Assembly (NCBI RefSeq): GCF_001939045.1
Contig: NZ_MKIM01000018.1
Location: 29,731-93,730 of the forward strand
Length of the DNA stretch: 64,000 nt
Source: Rhizobium oryziradicis
GTDB taxonomy: Bacteria; Pseudomonadota; Alphaproteobacteria; Rhizobiales; Rhizobiaceae
Direction of reading: 5' to 3'
The notes under the pieces: model-generated
Seen by the model: the letters and a program-made list of their open reading frames with translations, nothing else
The model's database searches: none
What the model was told of the DNA's origin: nothing
Position numbers and translations under genes: made by a program
Shown here: positions 1 to 8,720 of the stretch, piece after piece
How positions within the stretch are numbered: the stretch's first letter is position 1
How the letters are laid out: each line of letters begins with the position of its first letter

Positions 1-456
1 GACGAGAACCTATTCGTGCAGGCCTGCGAGAAATACCAGCGCGCCAATCAATTGCGGCCCGATTCGGCTGGCACGTTCAACAACTGGGGCAATTCGCTGG
101 CCAATCTCGCTTCGTTGCAGCAGGACGAAAGCCTGTTCATTCAGTCTATCGAGAAATACGAGCGTGCTAACCAGCGCCGGGAAAACCATCCTGGCACCTT
201 TAACAACTGGGGTAACGCACTGACAAATCTCGCTAAACTGATGCAGGATGAAGAACTGTTCCGTCAGGCCATCGAGAAATTTGAACGCGCCAATGATCTC
301 AGCCCGGAAGATCCAGATACATTCCAGAACTGGGGCAATGCGCTGACAAACCTCGCCAAGCTCAAACAAGATGAAGAGCTTTTCAAGCTGGCCATCGAGA
401 AGTTTGAACATGCGAATCAGTTGACGCTCAATCGCAGCAGCGCGCTAGCGGCTTGA
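1..456 (+). CDS. TPR-repeat protein, 3' end only
   Basis: The reading frame is open from the first base of the window, so the true start lies outside it. The visible 151 residues form tandem repeats of about 41 residues. Each carries a conserved NNWGN-(S/A)-L-(A/T)-NLA core, then a DE-x-LF segment and an (I)EK(Y/F)E-(R/H)AN helix. This is tetratricopeptide-like helical-hairpin architecture with an unusually regular period. The protein ends shortly after the last repeat, with a short LTLNRSSALAA tail. TPR arrays are protein-interaction scaffolds; nothing here points to a partner or pathway. No membrane segment or enzymatic domain is visible in this part. Only the C-terminal end is seen, so an N-terminal catalytic domain cannot be excluded. 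Confidence 0.8.
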   Translation, partial: DENLFVQACEKYQRANQLRPDSAGTFNNWGNSLANLASLQQDESLFIQSIEKYERANQRRENHPGTFNNWGNALTNLAKLMQDEELFRQAIEKFERANDLSPEDPDTFQNWGNALTNLAKLKQDEELFKLAIEKFEHANQLTLNRSSALAA

Positions 457-496
457 GTTTTCTGTTGCAATTTGGCACGATAGTATAATCAATGTA

Positions 497-527
497 GAGG
501 CCTTCGTTCATCATGAGCGGAGGTCTC
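497..527 (+). terminator. Imperfect hairpin after the TPR gene
   Basis: GAGGCCTTCG pairs with CGGAGGTCTC (8 of 10 positions) around an 11-base loop, about 40 bases after the stop codon of the TPR gene. The T-rich stretch after it (AGTTTATAA) is poor. It is a plausible but weak terminator. Confidence 0.3.
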
Positions 528-680
528 AGTTTATAACCTCTGTTTTTGACTCACAAATTTTAAGCTAATTGCGCATTTTGCGGATGCCGTCTGTGAGCGA
601 GATAGAGCAATTTTGCATAACTCGCGCATGGATGGCTCTCTTTTCCATCACACTGCGCCATAGACAAAGGACACGTCCCC

Positions 681-1466
681 ATGGATCTTGGCATTTCCGG
701 TAAACGCGCTCTGGTTCTCGCTGCATCACGCGGCTTGGGCCTTGGGATTGCCAAGGCATTGGCAGCCGAGGGCGCCCATGTGTTGATCTGTGGTCGGACG
801 GAAGAAAAGCTCAAAGCCAATTGCGCAGAGATCACAGCGGCTGGCGGCACGGCGCATTATGTTGTGGCCGATCTTGCCGACGCCCATTTTGTCGACACCA
901 TGGTCACGGCGGTCTCCGACAAGCTCGGTGGCATTGATATTTTGGTCAACAACACCGGCGGTCCAACACCCGGCACAGCAGAAGACATGAATGCCGAGAA
1001 GCTCTACAGCTTCTTCCAATCCATGGTGGTCCGGGTCATCACACTCACCAATGCGCTGCTGCCGCAGATGAAAAGCCAAGGCTTTGGTCGCATCCTCACG
1101 GTTGCATCATCGGGCGTTATTGAGCCGATTGGCAATCTGGCGCTTTCCAATACGTTGCGTGGAGCCTTGGTGGGGTGGAACAAAACCCTGTCAACGGAGG
1201 TCGCAGGGTTCGGCATTACCGCCAATCTGTTGCTGCCCGGACGGATCCATACGGACCGCATCGATGAGCTGGATGGTGCCAATGCAAAACGGCAGGGCAA
1301 GTCCTTGGAAGAGGTGCGGACAGCCTCGGTCAAAACCATTCCGGCCGGGCGGCTTGGCACTGTGGATGAATTTGCGGCTGCCGGGGCATTCCTGTGTTCA
1401 ACCCCTGCCAGCTACATAACGGGCACCATGCTGCGGGTTGATGGCGGCGCTGCCAAATCCCTTTAA
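681..1466 (+). CDS. SDR-family protein, BKR-like, atypical active site
   Basis: A 261-residue Rossmann-fold protein of the short-chain dehydrogenase/reductase superfamily, closest in layout to 3-oxoacyl-ACP reductase-like members. The dinucleotide-binding loop reads AASRGLGLG (about residues 14-22), and the structural motif NNTG is at 90-93. The catalytic-region serine is in VASSG (about 141-145), and the C-terminal YITG...VDGG segment is typical. The classical YxxxK pair is absent: the aligned positions read S156 and R160. Family knowledge: one SDR subgroup annotated as BKR-like lacks a perfect tetrad. Catalysis by the standard mechanism is therefore doubtful, and the substrate is unknown. 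The start at 681 has AAAGGA about 10 bases upstream. No operon partner is evident: the next gene begins 178 bases later, after two palindromes. Confidence 0.85.
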   Translation: MDLGISGKRALVLAASRGLGLGIAKALAAEGAHVLICGRTEEKLKANCAEITAAGGTAHYVVADLADAHFVDTMVTAVSDKLGGIDILVNNTGGPTPGTAEDMNAEKLYSFFQSMVVRVITLTNALLPQMKSQGFGRILTVASSGVIEPIGNLALSNTLRGALVGWNKTLSTEVAGFGITANLLLPGRIHTDRIDELDGANAKRQGKSLEEVRTASVKTIPAGRLGTVDEFAAAGAFLCSTPASYITGTMLRVDGGAAKSL

Positions 1467-1480
1467 AGTCGATTTAAACG

Positions 1481-1506
1481 GGTGATGAATTGTAAAATTC
1501 ATCACC
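1481..1506. terminator. Perfect 11-bp inverted repeat between SDR and RND genes
   Basis: GGTGATGAATT and AATTCATCACC form perfect 11-base arms around a 4-base loop, starting 15 bases after the SDR stop codon. There is no following T-tract, so the element could be a terminator-like hairpin or a regulatory site for the RND operon downstream. Confidence 0.45.
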
Positions 1507-1518
1507 AAATCGGTTACA

Positions 1519-1532
1519 TTACAATATTGTAA
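1519..1532. promoter_or_regulatory. 14-bp perfect palindrome, candidate repressor operator
   Basis: TTACAATATTGTAA is a perfect 14-base palindrome about 110 bases upstream of the RND adaptor start. Palindromes of this size and position are typical binding sites of dimeric TetR-type repressors that control RND pumps. No regulator gene is adjacent, so the assignment is inference. Confidence 0.4.
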
Positions 1533-1644
1533 GGAAAAATCACCGCTTCTTGATGGAAAAGCGGGCATCCTGTTATTTTTGTATTGCACAATTTGATTGA
1601 TGATAGAGCGTTGAACACTCACTCGCGTCATCAGGCTTTCAAAA

Positions 1645-2910
1645 ATGAAAAAATTCTGGACTGCTTCCAGCATCATAGCAATCCTTGCCGTTGGCGGCTG
1701 GCTTTACCGCGATCATATTCCCTTCCTTGCAAAACTGGACTCCCACCAGGAACAGACCAAGGCGGCTTCCGGTCAAAAGCCAGAGTCGAGCCAGGGCACC
1801 AACCGCGGCGGCGGCAAACGCAACGGCGGCCCAACATCTGTAAAAACCGTTGCCGCTACACTGGGCGACTTACCAATGGACGCAACGGCAACAGGCTGGG
1901 CCGAAGCGGAAGACACAACCACCATTGCAGCCCTGCAAGCAGGCTTGATCGAAGATATCGTGGCGCAGGATGGCCAGGACGTTAAGGCGGGCGATTTGAT
2001 TGCCCGTATGGACGACCGTGTCGCGCGCGCCACCGTCGATAAGGATCGCGCCAATATTGTCAGCGATCAGGCAAGTCTCGTTGAAGCTGAAACAGCACTT
2101 CAGCGGGCCGAGAGCCTGGTTAAGCAAAATGCGCAATCACAACAGACCTACGATCAGGCAAAGGCGGCGCGCGATTCTGCCGTGGGCAAGGTGGATGCCG
2201 ACAAGGCAACACTTGCTTCCGATCTTGTGGCACTGGACCATATGAAAATCCGAGCCCCTTACGATGGCCGTCTCGGCAGCATCCAATTGAGCAATGGGGC
2301 CTATGTCAGCGCAGGCACGGCTATTGTTACCATCACACGTTACAACCCGATCTATATCAAGTTCCCTATGCCTCAACGCTATCTGCCGCAGCTTCATCAG
2401 GCGTTTTCATCCGGCAATCAGGTTGCTGTGGATGTGGACCCCGCTGCGACGGGTGGTGTGCCAGTGCGCGGAAAATTATCGTTCTTTGACAATAGTGTCG
2501 ACAGCTCCTCGGGCACGATTACAGTCAAGGCCGAGTTTGAAAACAACAAGGGTATACTCTGGCCGGGCCAGAGCGCCAATGTGACTGTGCGCTTTGTCAG
2601 CAATGAAAAGAACATCATTGTACCAACAGTGGCCGTGCGCCCCGGTGCCGATGGATATTTCGTCTACACCGTCGATGACAAAAGCAAAGTGCATGCCACA
2701 AAGGTGGAAGTTGCCCGCACCAATGGCGACAGCACGGCAATTGCATCCGGCCTGAAAGAAGGCCAGCATGTGATCGTTGAAGGTCAGGTGCAATTGGCGG
2801 ATGGGCAAACCGTGCTGGAGCAGTTTGGTGATCAAACGGCCAGCACCGGCAAGGCTGGCGGCAAACATCAACAGACAGCTGAAAACATGCAGAAGGAAGC
2901 GTCACAATGA
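1645..2910 (+). CDS. RND efflux periplasmic adaptor subunit (HlyD/MdtA type)
   Basis: A 421-residue membrane fusion protein that would bridge an inner-membrane RND pump to an outer-membrane TolC-type channel. An N-terminal membrane anchor (about residues 4-20, FWTASSIIAILAVGGWLY) is followed by a low-complexity linker. Then come the lipoyl/barrel-sandwich halves (GLIEDIVAQDGQDVKAGDLIARMD and KIRAPYDGRLG), split by a long Ala/Gln-rich coiled-coil hairpin (about 135-190). A beta-barrel and a membrane-proximal domain (VRPGADGYFVY...EGQ) follow, and a Gln/Lys-rich tail ends the protein. The stop codon overlaps the start of the pump gene by 4 bases (ATGA), implying translational coupling. Substrate specificity cannot be read from the sequence; drugs, solvents or plant phenolics are possible for this family. 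Confidence 0.93.
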   Translation: MKKFWTASSIIAILAVGGWLYRDHIPFLAKLDSHQEQTKAASGQKPESSQGTNRGGGKRNGGPTSVKTVAATLGDLPMDATATGWAEAEDTTTIAALQAGLIEDIVAQDGQDVKAGDLIARMDDRVARATVDKDRANIVSDQASLVEAETALQRAESLVKQNAQSQQTYDQAKAARDSAVGKVDADKATLASDLVALDHMKIRAPYDGRLGSIQLSNGAYVSAGTAIVTITRYNPIYIKFPMPQRYLPQLHQAFSSGNQVAVDVDPAATGGVPVRGKLSFFDNSVDSSSGTITVKAEFENNKGILWPGQSANVTVRFVSNEKNIIVPTVAVRPGADGYFVYTVDDKSKVHATKVEVARTNGDSTAIASGLKEGQHVIVEGQVQLADGQTVLEQFGDQTASTGKAGGKHQQTAENMQKEASQ

Positions 2911-5900
2911 TACCTGCATTCTGCATCAACCGCCCGGTCGCGACAATCCTTCTTGCTATTGGCATTGTTCTCGCCGGGCTTGCGGGCTATCGGCTTTTGC
3001 CGGTTGCAGCGCTTCCAAAGGTTGACTTTCCCACCATCAACGTCACGGCTTCGCTCTCTGGTGCATCTCCGGAAACCATGGCAACATCGGTTGCAACGCC
3101 GCTGATAAAACAGTTTGAAACCATCCCCGGCATCAGCGAAATCAGCGCCAGCAACTCGTTGGGCAATAGCTCCATCGTCATTCAATTTGACCTGAACCGC
3201 GATATTGATGCGGCTGCTGCCGATGTGCAGGCGGCAATTTCGCGCTCCACGCGTCAGCTGCCCAGCAATATGACGACAGCGCCAAGCTATCGCAAAAGCA
3301 ACCCTGCCGATGCGCCTGTGCTGCTTTTGGCCGTTAACAGCGATGAAATGCCACGAAGCCAAGTGGATTCCATTGCGGAAAACATCATTTCGCCGCTGCT
3401 CTCCACACTCAATGGTGTTGCTCAGGTCAGCATTTACGGCTCGCAAACCTATGCAGTGCGCATTGGTGTTGACCCGTCGAAGCTGCAGGCACGGGGCCTT
3501 GGCGTCGATACGCTGACAACAGCCATTGCCAACGCCAACAATCAGGTTCCCGTCGGGGCGCTCGCCAGCGATCAACAACAAATCACCATTGATGCCAATA
3601 CCCAGCGCACCAATGCAGCCGAGTTCAAAACGCTGGTTGTTGCCAACAGCAATGGTGCCCCTATCCACCTGTCCGATGTTGCAACTGTCACCGACAGCGT
3701 CGCCAATCTTGATGCTGGCAGCTGGTTTGACGGAAAACAGGCTATTATTCTGGCAGTTCAGCGCCAACCCGATGCCAATACCGTTGATGTGGTGGATTCA
3801 ATTCTGGCAAAGCTGCCTGCGTTGAAACAACAATTGCCGCCATCGCTGAAGATCAATGTCATGAACGACACATCAAAATCGATCCGCGAGTCGATCCATG
3901 ATGTGCAGTTCACCCTGTTTCTCACCATCGGCCTGGTGATTCTGGTGATCTATCTGTTCACCGGCCATCTCACCGCAACACTCATTCCCGGTCTTGCCGT
4001 TCCATTGTCGCTGATTGCGACGTTTGGGGGCATGTATGTGCTTGGGTACAGTATCGACAACATCTCGCTCCTCGGCCTTACCCTTTCGGTCGGTCTGGTG
4101 GTGGATGACGCTATTGTTATGCTGGAAAATATTCTGCGCTACCGGGAACAGGGAATGCCCGCACGCGAGGCGGCCCTGAAAGGTGCTGCCGAAGTCAGCT
4201 ACACCATTGTCTCCATGTCGATTTCTCTGGTGGCGGTGTTTATTCCCATTTTGCTGATGGGCGGCGTTGTGGGACGCCTGTTTAATGAGTTTGGCATGGT
4301 GGTCACACTGGCCATTATGGCATCCGTGCTGGTATCGCTGACTGTAACGCCCATGCTGGCGGCACGCCTGTCAGGCCATTCCAGCAACCCGCCATTTTTG
4401 GTGCGGTGGTTTGATATTGGCTTTGCCAAAACATTGTCTGGCTACGATGCCGCAGTCATTTGGTGCCTGAAGCATCGCTTTTCCGTGCTGATGGTGTTTT
4501 TGGCGTCGGTGGCCAGCTCGATCTTTTTGTTTGAAACCTTGCCTTCCAGCTTCTTTCCGCAGGAAGACACCGGGCGCCTGACGATTTCGACCCGGGCGCG
4601 CGAAGATATTTCCTATGGGGCCATGCGTGCCTTGCAAGATCAAGTGGCTGCTGTGGTCAAGGCTGATCCCGCTGTTGACCATGTGACGTCCATTGTCGGC
4701 GGCAGCAGCCGCAGCCCTCTCAACAATGGAACGCTTTTTGTTCAGCTCAAGGATAAGGACCAACGGCCGCTCTTGAACGACACGGTCAACAGTCTGCGCC
4801 AGAAGCTTTCCAAGATTGCCGGTATCAAGAGCTACATCTCGCCTCAGCAAAACCTGCGCTTCGGCGGGCGCAGCACGGCCAGCCAATATCAGTTGGTGAT
4901 TCAAGCATTGAATGCGGCAACCACCAACGAGTGGTCCTCCAAAATTCAGACGGCCATGCGTCGTGATCCAGAGTTCACGGATGTGACCAGTGATGCGCAA
5001 AATAATGCCATTGCTGCCACCATCAACATTGATAACAGCAAGGCCGCCGCCTTTGGCATTACCAACGACCAATTGCGCAAAACGCTGGAAATGGCGTTTA
5101 GCGGTTATACGGCCGCCCAGATTCAATCGACCGGCGACAGCTATAACGTCATTGTGGAATTCGACCGTGCCAGACAATGGGACGATCAGTTCCTGCGTGA
5201 CATCCGCGTGAGGTCGTCCTCCACAGGCACGCTGGTGCCATTGTCAAACTTCGCAACGGTTCAGCGCAAATCGGCACCGGTCACCATCAACCAAACCGGC
5301 CAGCTGGTTTCAACAACGGTCTCGTTCAATCTTCCTGATGGCGTATCACTCAGTGATGCGACCGCAAAAATTGACGCGATCAAACAGGAGCTTGGCGTTC
5401 CCAATGACGTTTTCACCTCCTATGGCGGCACGGCAGCTATCTTCAAACAATCGCAGGGCAATACCGGCCTGCTGATTTTGGCGGCCGTGATTACCATCTA
5501 CGTCGTGCTGGGTGTCTTGTATGAAAGCTTCATTCATCCGCTCACCATTCTATCCGGTCTTCCAGCCGCGGCCCTTGGTGCGCTGCTGGCGTTGAAGGTG
5601 ATGAATTTCGACATGTCGGTCATTGCCCTGATCGGCTTGCTGATGCTGATCGGTATCGTCAAGAAAAACGCGATCATGATGATCGACGTGGCGGTGGAGC
5701 TCATTCGAGAGCATGGCGAAACACCGGCAAAGGCCATTCACGAGGCTTGTGTTCGACGGTTCCGCCCGATCATGATGACCACATTCTGTGCACTTCTTGG
5801 CGCTTTGCCAATTGCCCTTGGCCAGGGCGCCAGCTCTGAATTGCGGCAACCTCTGGGTATTGCCGTCGTTGGCGGTCTGCTGGTGTCGCAGCTTTTGACG

Positions 5901-6038
5901 TTGTTCATCACGCCTGTGATCTTTGTGGAAATGGATCGTATGGGGAAATTCCTCACACGCCTGTTCTCTCGCAAAGATGATCACCATCCGGCCAACACCG
6001 AAGACGGACCGTCAAAACCCGCCATGGCCGCAGAATAA
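2907..6038 (+). CDS. RND efflux pump permease (AcrB/MdtB-like)
   Basis: A 1043-residue inner-membrane proton/drug antiporter of the HAE-RND family, of normal length. It begins with the typical cytoplasmic start and TM1 (FCINRPVATILLAIGIVLAG). Two large periplasmic loops and two sets of six transmembrane helices follow. The proton-relay residues are present: the acidic pair D400-D401 in TM4 (VGLVVDDAIVMLENI) and lysines K919-K920 in TM10 (GIVKKNAIMM). It overlaps the adaptor gene by 4 bases and is followed 19 bases later by a small membrane protein gene. No TolC homologue is present in the window, so the outer-membrane channel must be encoded elsewhere. The sequence resembles the MdtB/MdtC branch more than AcrB itself, but the substrate is not predictable. 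Confidence 0.95.
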   Translation: MIPAFCINRPVATILLAIGIVLAGLAGYRLLPVAALPKVDFPTINVTASLSGASPETMATSVATPLIKQFETIPGISEISASNSLGNSSIVIQFDLNRDIDAAAADVQAAISRSTRQLPSNMTTAPSYRKSNPADAPVLLLAVNSDEMPRSQVDSIAENIISPLLSTLNGVAQVSIYGSQTYAVRIGVDPSKLQARGLGVDTLTTAIANANNQVPVGALASDQQQITIDANTQRTNAAEFKTLVVANSNGAPIHLSDVATVTDSVANLDAGSWFDGKQAIILAVQRQPDANTVDVVDSILAKLPALKQQLPPSLKINVMNDTSKSIRESIHDVQFTLFLTIGLVILVIYLFTGHLTATLIPGLAVPLSLIATFGGMYVLGYSIDNISLLGLTLSVGLVVDDAIVMLENILRYREQGMPAREAALKGAAEVSYTIVSMSISLVAVFIPILLMGGVVGRLFNEFGMVVTLAIMASVLVSLTVTPMLAARLSGHSSNPPFLVRWFDIGFAKTLSGYDAAVIWCLKHRFSVLMVFLASVASSIFLFETLPSSFFPQEDTGRLTISTRAREDISYGAMRALQDQVAAVVKADPAVDHVTSIVGGSSRSPLNNGTLFVQLKDKDQRPLLNDTVNSLRQKLSKIAGIKSYISPQQNLRFGGRSTASQYQLVIQALNAATTNEWSSKIQTAMRRDPEFTDVTSDAQNNAIAATINIDNSKAAAFGITNDQLRKTLEMAFSGYTAAQIQSTGDSYNVIVEFDRARQWDDQFLRDIRVRSSSTGTLVPLSNFATVQRKSAPVTINQTGQLVSTTVSFNLPDGVSLSDATAKIDAIKQELGVPNDVFTSYGGTAAIFKQSQGNTGLLILAAVITIYVVLGVLYESFIHPLTILSGLPAAALGALLALKVMNFDMSVIALIGLLMLIGIVKKNAIMMIDVAVELIREHGETPAKAIHEACVRRFRPIMMTTFCALLGALPIALGQGASSELRQPLGIAVVGGLLVSQLLTLFITPVIFVEMDRMGKFLTRLFSRKDDHHPANTEDGPSKPAMAAE

Positions 6039-6057
6039 CCAAACCGGAGAGAAGACC

Positions 6058-6261
6058 ATGATTGCCTTGCGCCGTATATTGACAGTGGTTGGTGTTATTG
6101 CCGTCGCCATCGGCTTATTGTGGATGGCGCAAGGTGCTGGTCTTTTCCCCTACCCATCCTCCAGCTTCATGATCAACCAGACGCCCTGGATACTCTGGGG
6201 CGGCTTACTGGCCGTGTTCGGCCTTGCGTTGACATGGGGATCTGGTCGGCTCATCCGCTGA
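6058..6261 (+). CDS. Small two-helix membrane protein of the RND operon
   Basis: A 67-residue protein beginning MIALRRILTVVGV, with GGAGAG positioned before the ATG at 6058. A longer in-frame ORF extends upstream into the pump gene, but this start has the ribosome binding site. Two hydrophobic segments (about residues 6-23 and 44-60) flank a short loop with PYPSSSF. It lies 19 bases after the pump gene on the same strand, so it is very likely co-transcribed. Small membrane proteins such as AcrZ modulate RND pumps, but no sequence relationship to AcrZ is claimed here; a pump-accessory role is inference from position. Confidence 0.7.
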   Translation: MIALRRILTVVGVIAVAIGLLWMAQGAGLFPYPSSSFMINQTPWILWGGLLAVFGLALTWGSGRLIR

Positions 6262-6300
6262 GTCCACTTATTCACAAGAATAAACAAAACAACGGCTTGT

Positions 6301-6335
6301 AAACCCGCTTGCCCATCTCGATGCATAGCGGGTTT
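6301..6335 (+). terminator. Hairpin after the RND operon
   Basis: AAACCCGC and GCGGGTTT form perfect 8-base arms around a 19-base loop, about 40 bases after the stop of the small membrane protein gene. The distal arm ends in TTT, consistent with a terminator of the three-gene operon. Confidence 0.45.
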
Positions 6336-6489
6336 CAAAATGCTTGCATCATGCGCTGCGTCATGTCATCACGCCGCTCCTGCACCGCAACCGGACCAAT
6401 TGTCCCACCGCGCCACTCACATTCAAAACGCCGGCGTCATTGATACGCTTAACGGGCGTTCAAGACCAGATATATGAGGAGCAATAACC

Positions 6490-7782
6490 ATGGCCAAAGC
6501 GCTAGGGCTTGATTTCGGCACGACAAACACGGTTCTTGCCCTTACAAATGATGGGATCACCAGCGATTCCGTGAGTTTCACATCGGCTGCGGGCACAGCA
6601 GACAGCATGCGCACAGCGCTTTCTTTCATGAAGGATGCCAAGCTGGGTGCGGGAGCTTTGAAGGTTGAAGCAGGCCACGCCGCCATCCGCCAATTTATCG
6701 ACAATCCCGGCGATGCGCGGTTTTTGCAGTCCATCAAGACCTTTGCCGCTTCAGCCCTGTTTCAGGGCACTTTGGTGCATGCCCGCCGCTTTCAATTTGA
6801 AGACCTGATGGAAGTCTTCTTGAAACGGTTGGAGGTGTATGCAGGGGACGGATGGCCCACGCAAGCGCAGCGCATTGTCACAGGTCGCCCGGTCCATTTT
6901 GCCGGTGCCTCGCCCAATCCGGATCTGGCGATTGAGCGCTATAACACGGCGCTGACAAGGCTGGGTTTCCCAGAGATCCATTACGTCTACGAGCCGGTGG
7001 CGGCGGCCTTCTATTTTGCCCAACACCTCACGCAGGATGCCACTGTATTGGTGGCCGACTTTGGCGGCGGCACCACCGACTATTCAATCATTCGGTTTGA
7101 GAAAAATGCGGGCAAGCTGTCTGCCGTGCCGGTTGGCCATTCGGGCGTTGGTATTGCCGGCGATCAGTTCGATGCCCGCATCGTTGACCATCTTGTTGCG
7201 CCCGAAATCGGCAAGGGCAGCAAATTCAAAAGCTTTGACAAGATTCTGGATGTTCCGAGCAATTACTACACGAGCTTCTCGCGCTGGAACCAGCTCTCCG
7301 TTTTCAAATCATCAAAAGAGTTCGCCGATCTGAAACAGTTGGTACGTCAGAGCCTGGAGCCTGAAAAGCTGGAGCTGTTTATCGATCTCGTTGATCATGA
7401 TGAGGGCTATCCGCTCTATCAGGCTGTGTCCGCCACCAAGATGGCACTGTCGTCACAGGACGAGGCTGAGTTCTCTTTCTCGCCTCTCGGCGCTGCGGGT
7501 CGGACAAGCGTCAAGCGCCGTGATTTTGAAAGCTGGATTGCCGCGGATCTCGCGAAAATTGAAGACGCGCTGGACGATGTCCTGACAAAAACCAATACCT
7601 CTGCCGATCAGGTCGACAAGGTGTTTCTCACCGGCGGCACATCCTTTGTGCCCGCTGTCAGGCGCATCTTCACGGAACGCTTCGCCACGGATCGCATCGA
7701 GTCCGGTGGTGAAATGGTGTCCATCGCCCACGGTCTTGCCTTGATCGGCGAGCGCGACGATATCGCAATGTGGACCGCGTAA
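6490..7782 (+). CDS. Hsp70-family protein, YegD-like
   Basis: A 430-residue protein with the actin-like ATPase fold of Hsp70 but no substrate-binding domain, as in E. coli YegD. Phosphate-binding loop 1 (GLDFGTTNTVLA, residues 6-17) and loop 2 (VADFGGGTTDYSI, about 188-200) are intact. The C-terminal adenosine motif reads VFLTGGTSFVPAVR (about 378-391). The start at 6490 is preceded by GAGGAGCAATAACC, a good ribosome binding site. The glycosylase-like gene follows 59 bases later on the same strand, so the two may be co-transcribed. The biological role of YegD-type proteins is unclear; a chaperone function is inferred from the fold only. Confidence 0.88.
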   Translation: MAKALGLDFGTTNTVLALTNDGITSDSVSFTSAAGTADSMRTALSFMKDAKLGAGALKVEAGHAAIRQFIDNPGDARFLQSIKTFAASALFQGTLVHARRFQFEDLMEVFLKRLEVYAGDGWPTQAQRIVTGRPVHFAGASPNPDLAIERYNTALTRLGFPEIHYVYEPVAAAFYFAQHLTQDATVLVADFGGGTTDYSIIRFEKNAGKLSAVPVGHSGVGIAGDQFDARIVDHLVAPEIGKGSKFKSFDKILDVPSNYYTSFSRWNQLSVFKSSKEFADLKQLVRQSLEPEKLELFIDLVDHDEGYPLYQAVSATKMALSSQDEAEFSFSPLGAAGRTSVKRRDFESWIAADLAKIEDALDDVLTKTNTSADQVDKVFLTGGTSFVPAVRRIFTERFATDRIESGGEMVSIAHGLALIGERDDIAMWTA

Positions 7783-7841
7783 CCGGGGGACGGAGTGGAT
7801 TCCAGTTTGCGCTGCGTGTTCGGCTTCGATAAGAAAAGGAC

Positions 7842-8720
7842 ATGATCTCCGTCCGCGACATGTCCGCTGCCGAACTCTCCGCCCTTCTGGCATTTCATGC
7901 CGATGCTGGTGTGGACTGGCTTGTGGAAGATCAGCCGGTTGACCGGATCGCACAATTTGCGTCCGAGCGTGCGGCAAAGGCGATACCAGCAGCAAGCCAA
8001 GCCACAACAAGCCAGACAGCAGGCGGCAGCTTGCAGGCAGGACCACAGACCACCACGCGTGAGCGGACAGCACCGCCTGCCCCACGGCCAGCCTCTTCCA
8101 CTCCGGTGGTAATTCCCGACGAAACAGCCATTGCCGATGCGCGCTTGGCAGCGGCTGGTGCAAACTCGCTTGCGGAACTCAAGAACGCGCTCGCGAATTT
8201 TGCCAGCTGCAATCTAAAAACCAGTGCGCGCTCCACCATTTTCACGGAGGGATCTGGCGAGAGCGGCATCATGATTATCGGTCCCAACCCTTCAGCCGAC
8301 GATGATCGGGAAGGCCTTGCATTTTCAGGGCGGGCGGGTGGATTGCTCGATCGCATGCTGAGTGCAATTGATCTGTCGCGGGAAACGCTGTTTCTGACCA
8401 CAGCGATGCCTTGGCGGGCTCCGGGAGACCGCATGCCAACAAAAACCGAGGCAGAAATTTGCCGCCCTTTCATAGAGAGACAAATCGCGCTGGCCCAACC
8501 GCGCGCGGTTTTGCTGCTGGGCAATTTCACGGCGCGCTTCTTCTTTGGTGGTCAGGGAACCATTCATTCCATGCGGGGCGATTGGCGCAAAATAGCAGCA
8601 GGTGACCAAAGCGTCCCCGCTTTGGCCACGTTCCATCCGCAGGAACTGCTGTTGGCGCCCGCAACAAAAGCGATTGCCTGGCGTGATATGCTCACGTTCA
8701 AAGCGGCACTGCACGTTTGA
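7842..8720 (+). CDS. Uracil-DNA glycosylase-like protein (family 4/5 type)
   Basis: A 292-residue protein. The first 100 residues contain an Ala/Pro/Thr/Gln-rich linker (about 48-90). The C-terminal two thirds carry the UDG superfamily fold: motif 1 IIGPNPSADDDREG (about 145-158), TTAMPWRAPGDRMPT (186-200), LLLGNFTARFFFG (about 220-232) and ATFHPQELL with the conserved histidine. Family knowledge: family 4 and 5 enzymes remove uracil from DNA and normally hold a 4Fe-4S cluster through four cysteines. Here only C123 and C207 exist in the whole protein, so the cluster is probably incomplete or absent. Spacing between AAAAGGA and the ATG at 7842 is short; Met7 (7860) is an alternative start. Confidence 0.8.
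   Translation: MISVRDMSAAELSALLAFHADAGVDWLVEDQPVDRIAQFASERAAKAIPAASQATTSQTAGGSLQAGPQTTTRERTAPPAPRPASSTPVVIPDETAIADARLAAAGANSLAELKNALANFASCNLKTSARSTIFTEGSGESGIMIIGPNPSADDDREGLAFSGRAGGLLDRMLSAIDLSRETLFLTTAMPWRAPGDRMPTKTEAEICRPFIERQIALAQPRAVLLLGNFTARFFFGGQGTIHSMRGDWRKIAAGDQSVPALATFHPQELLLAPATKAIAWRDMLTFKAALHV

Noticed and set aside
2868..3767. 299-codon ORF antisense to the RND permease gene
   Set aside because: It is a shadow frame of a strongly conserved gene, with His/Arg/Cys-rich translation and no domain.
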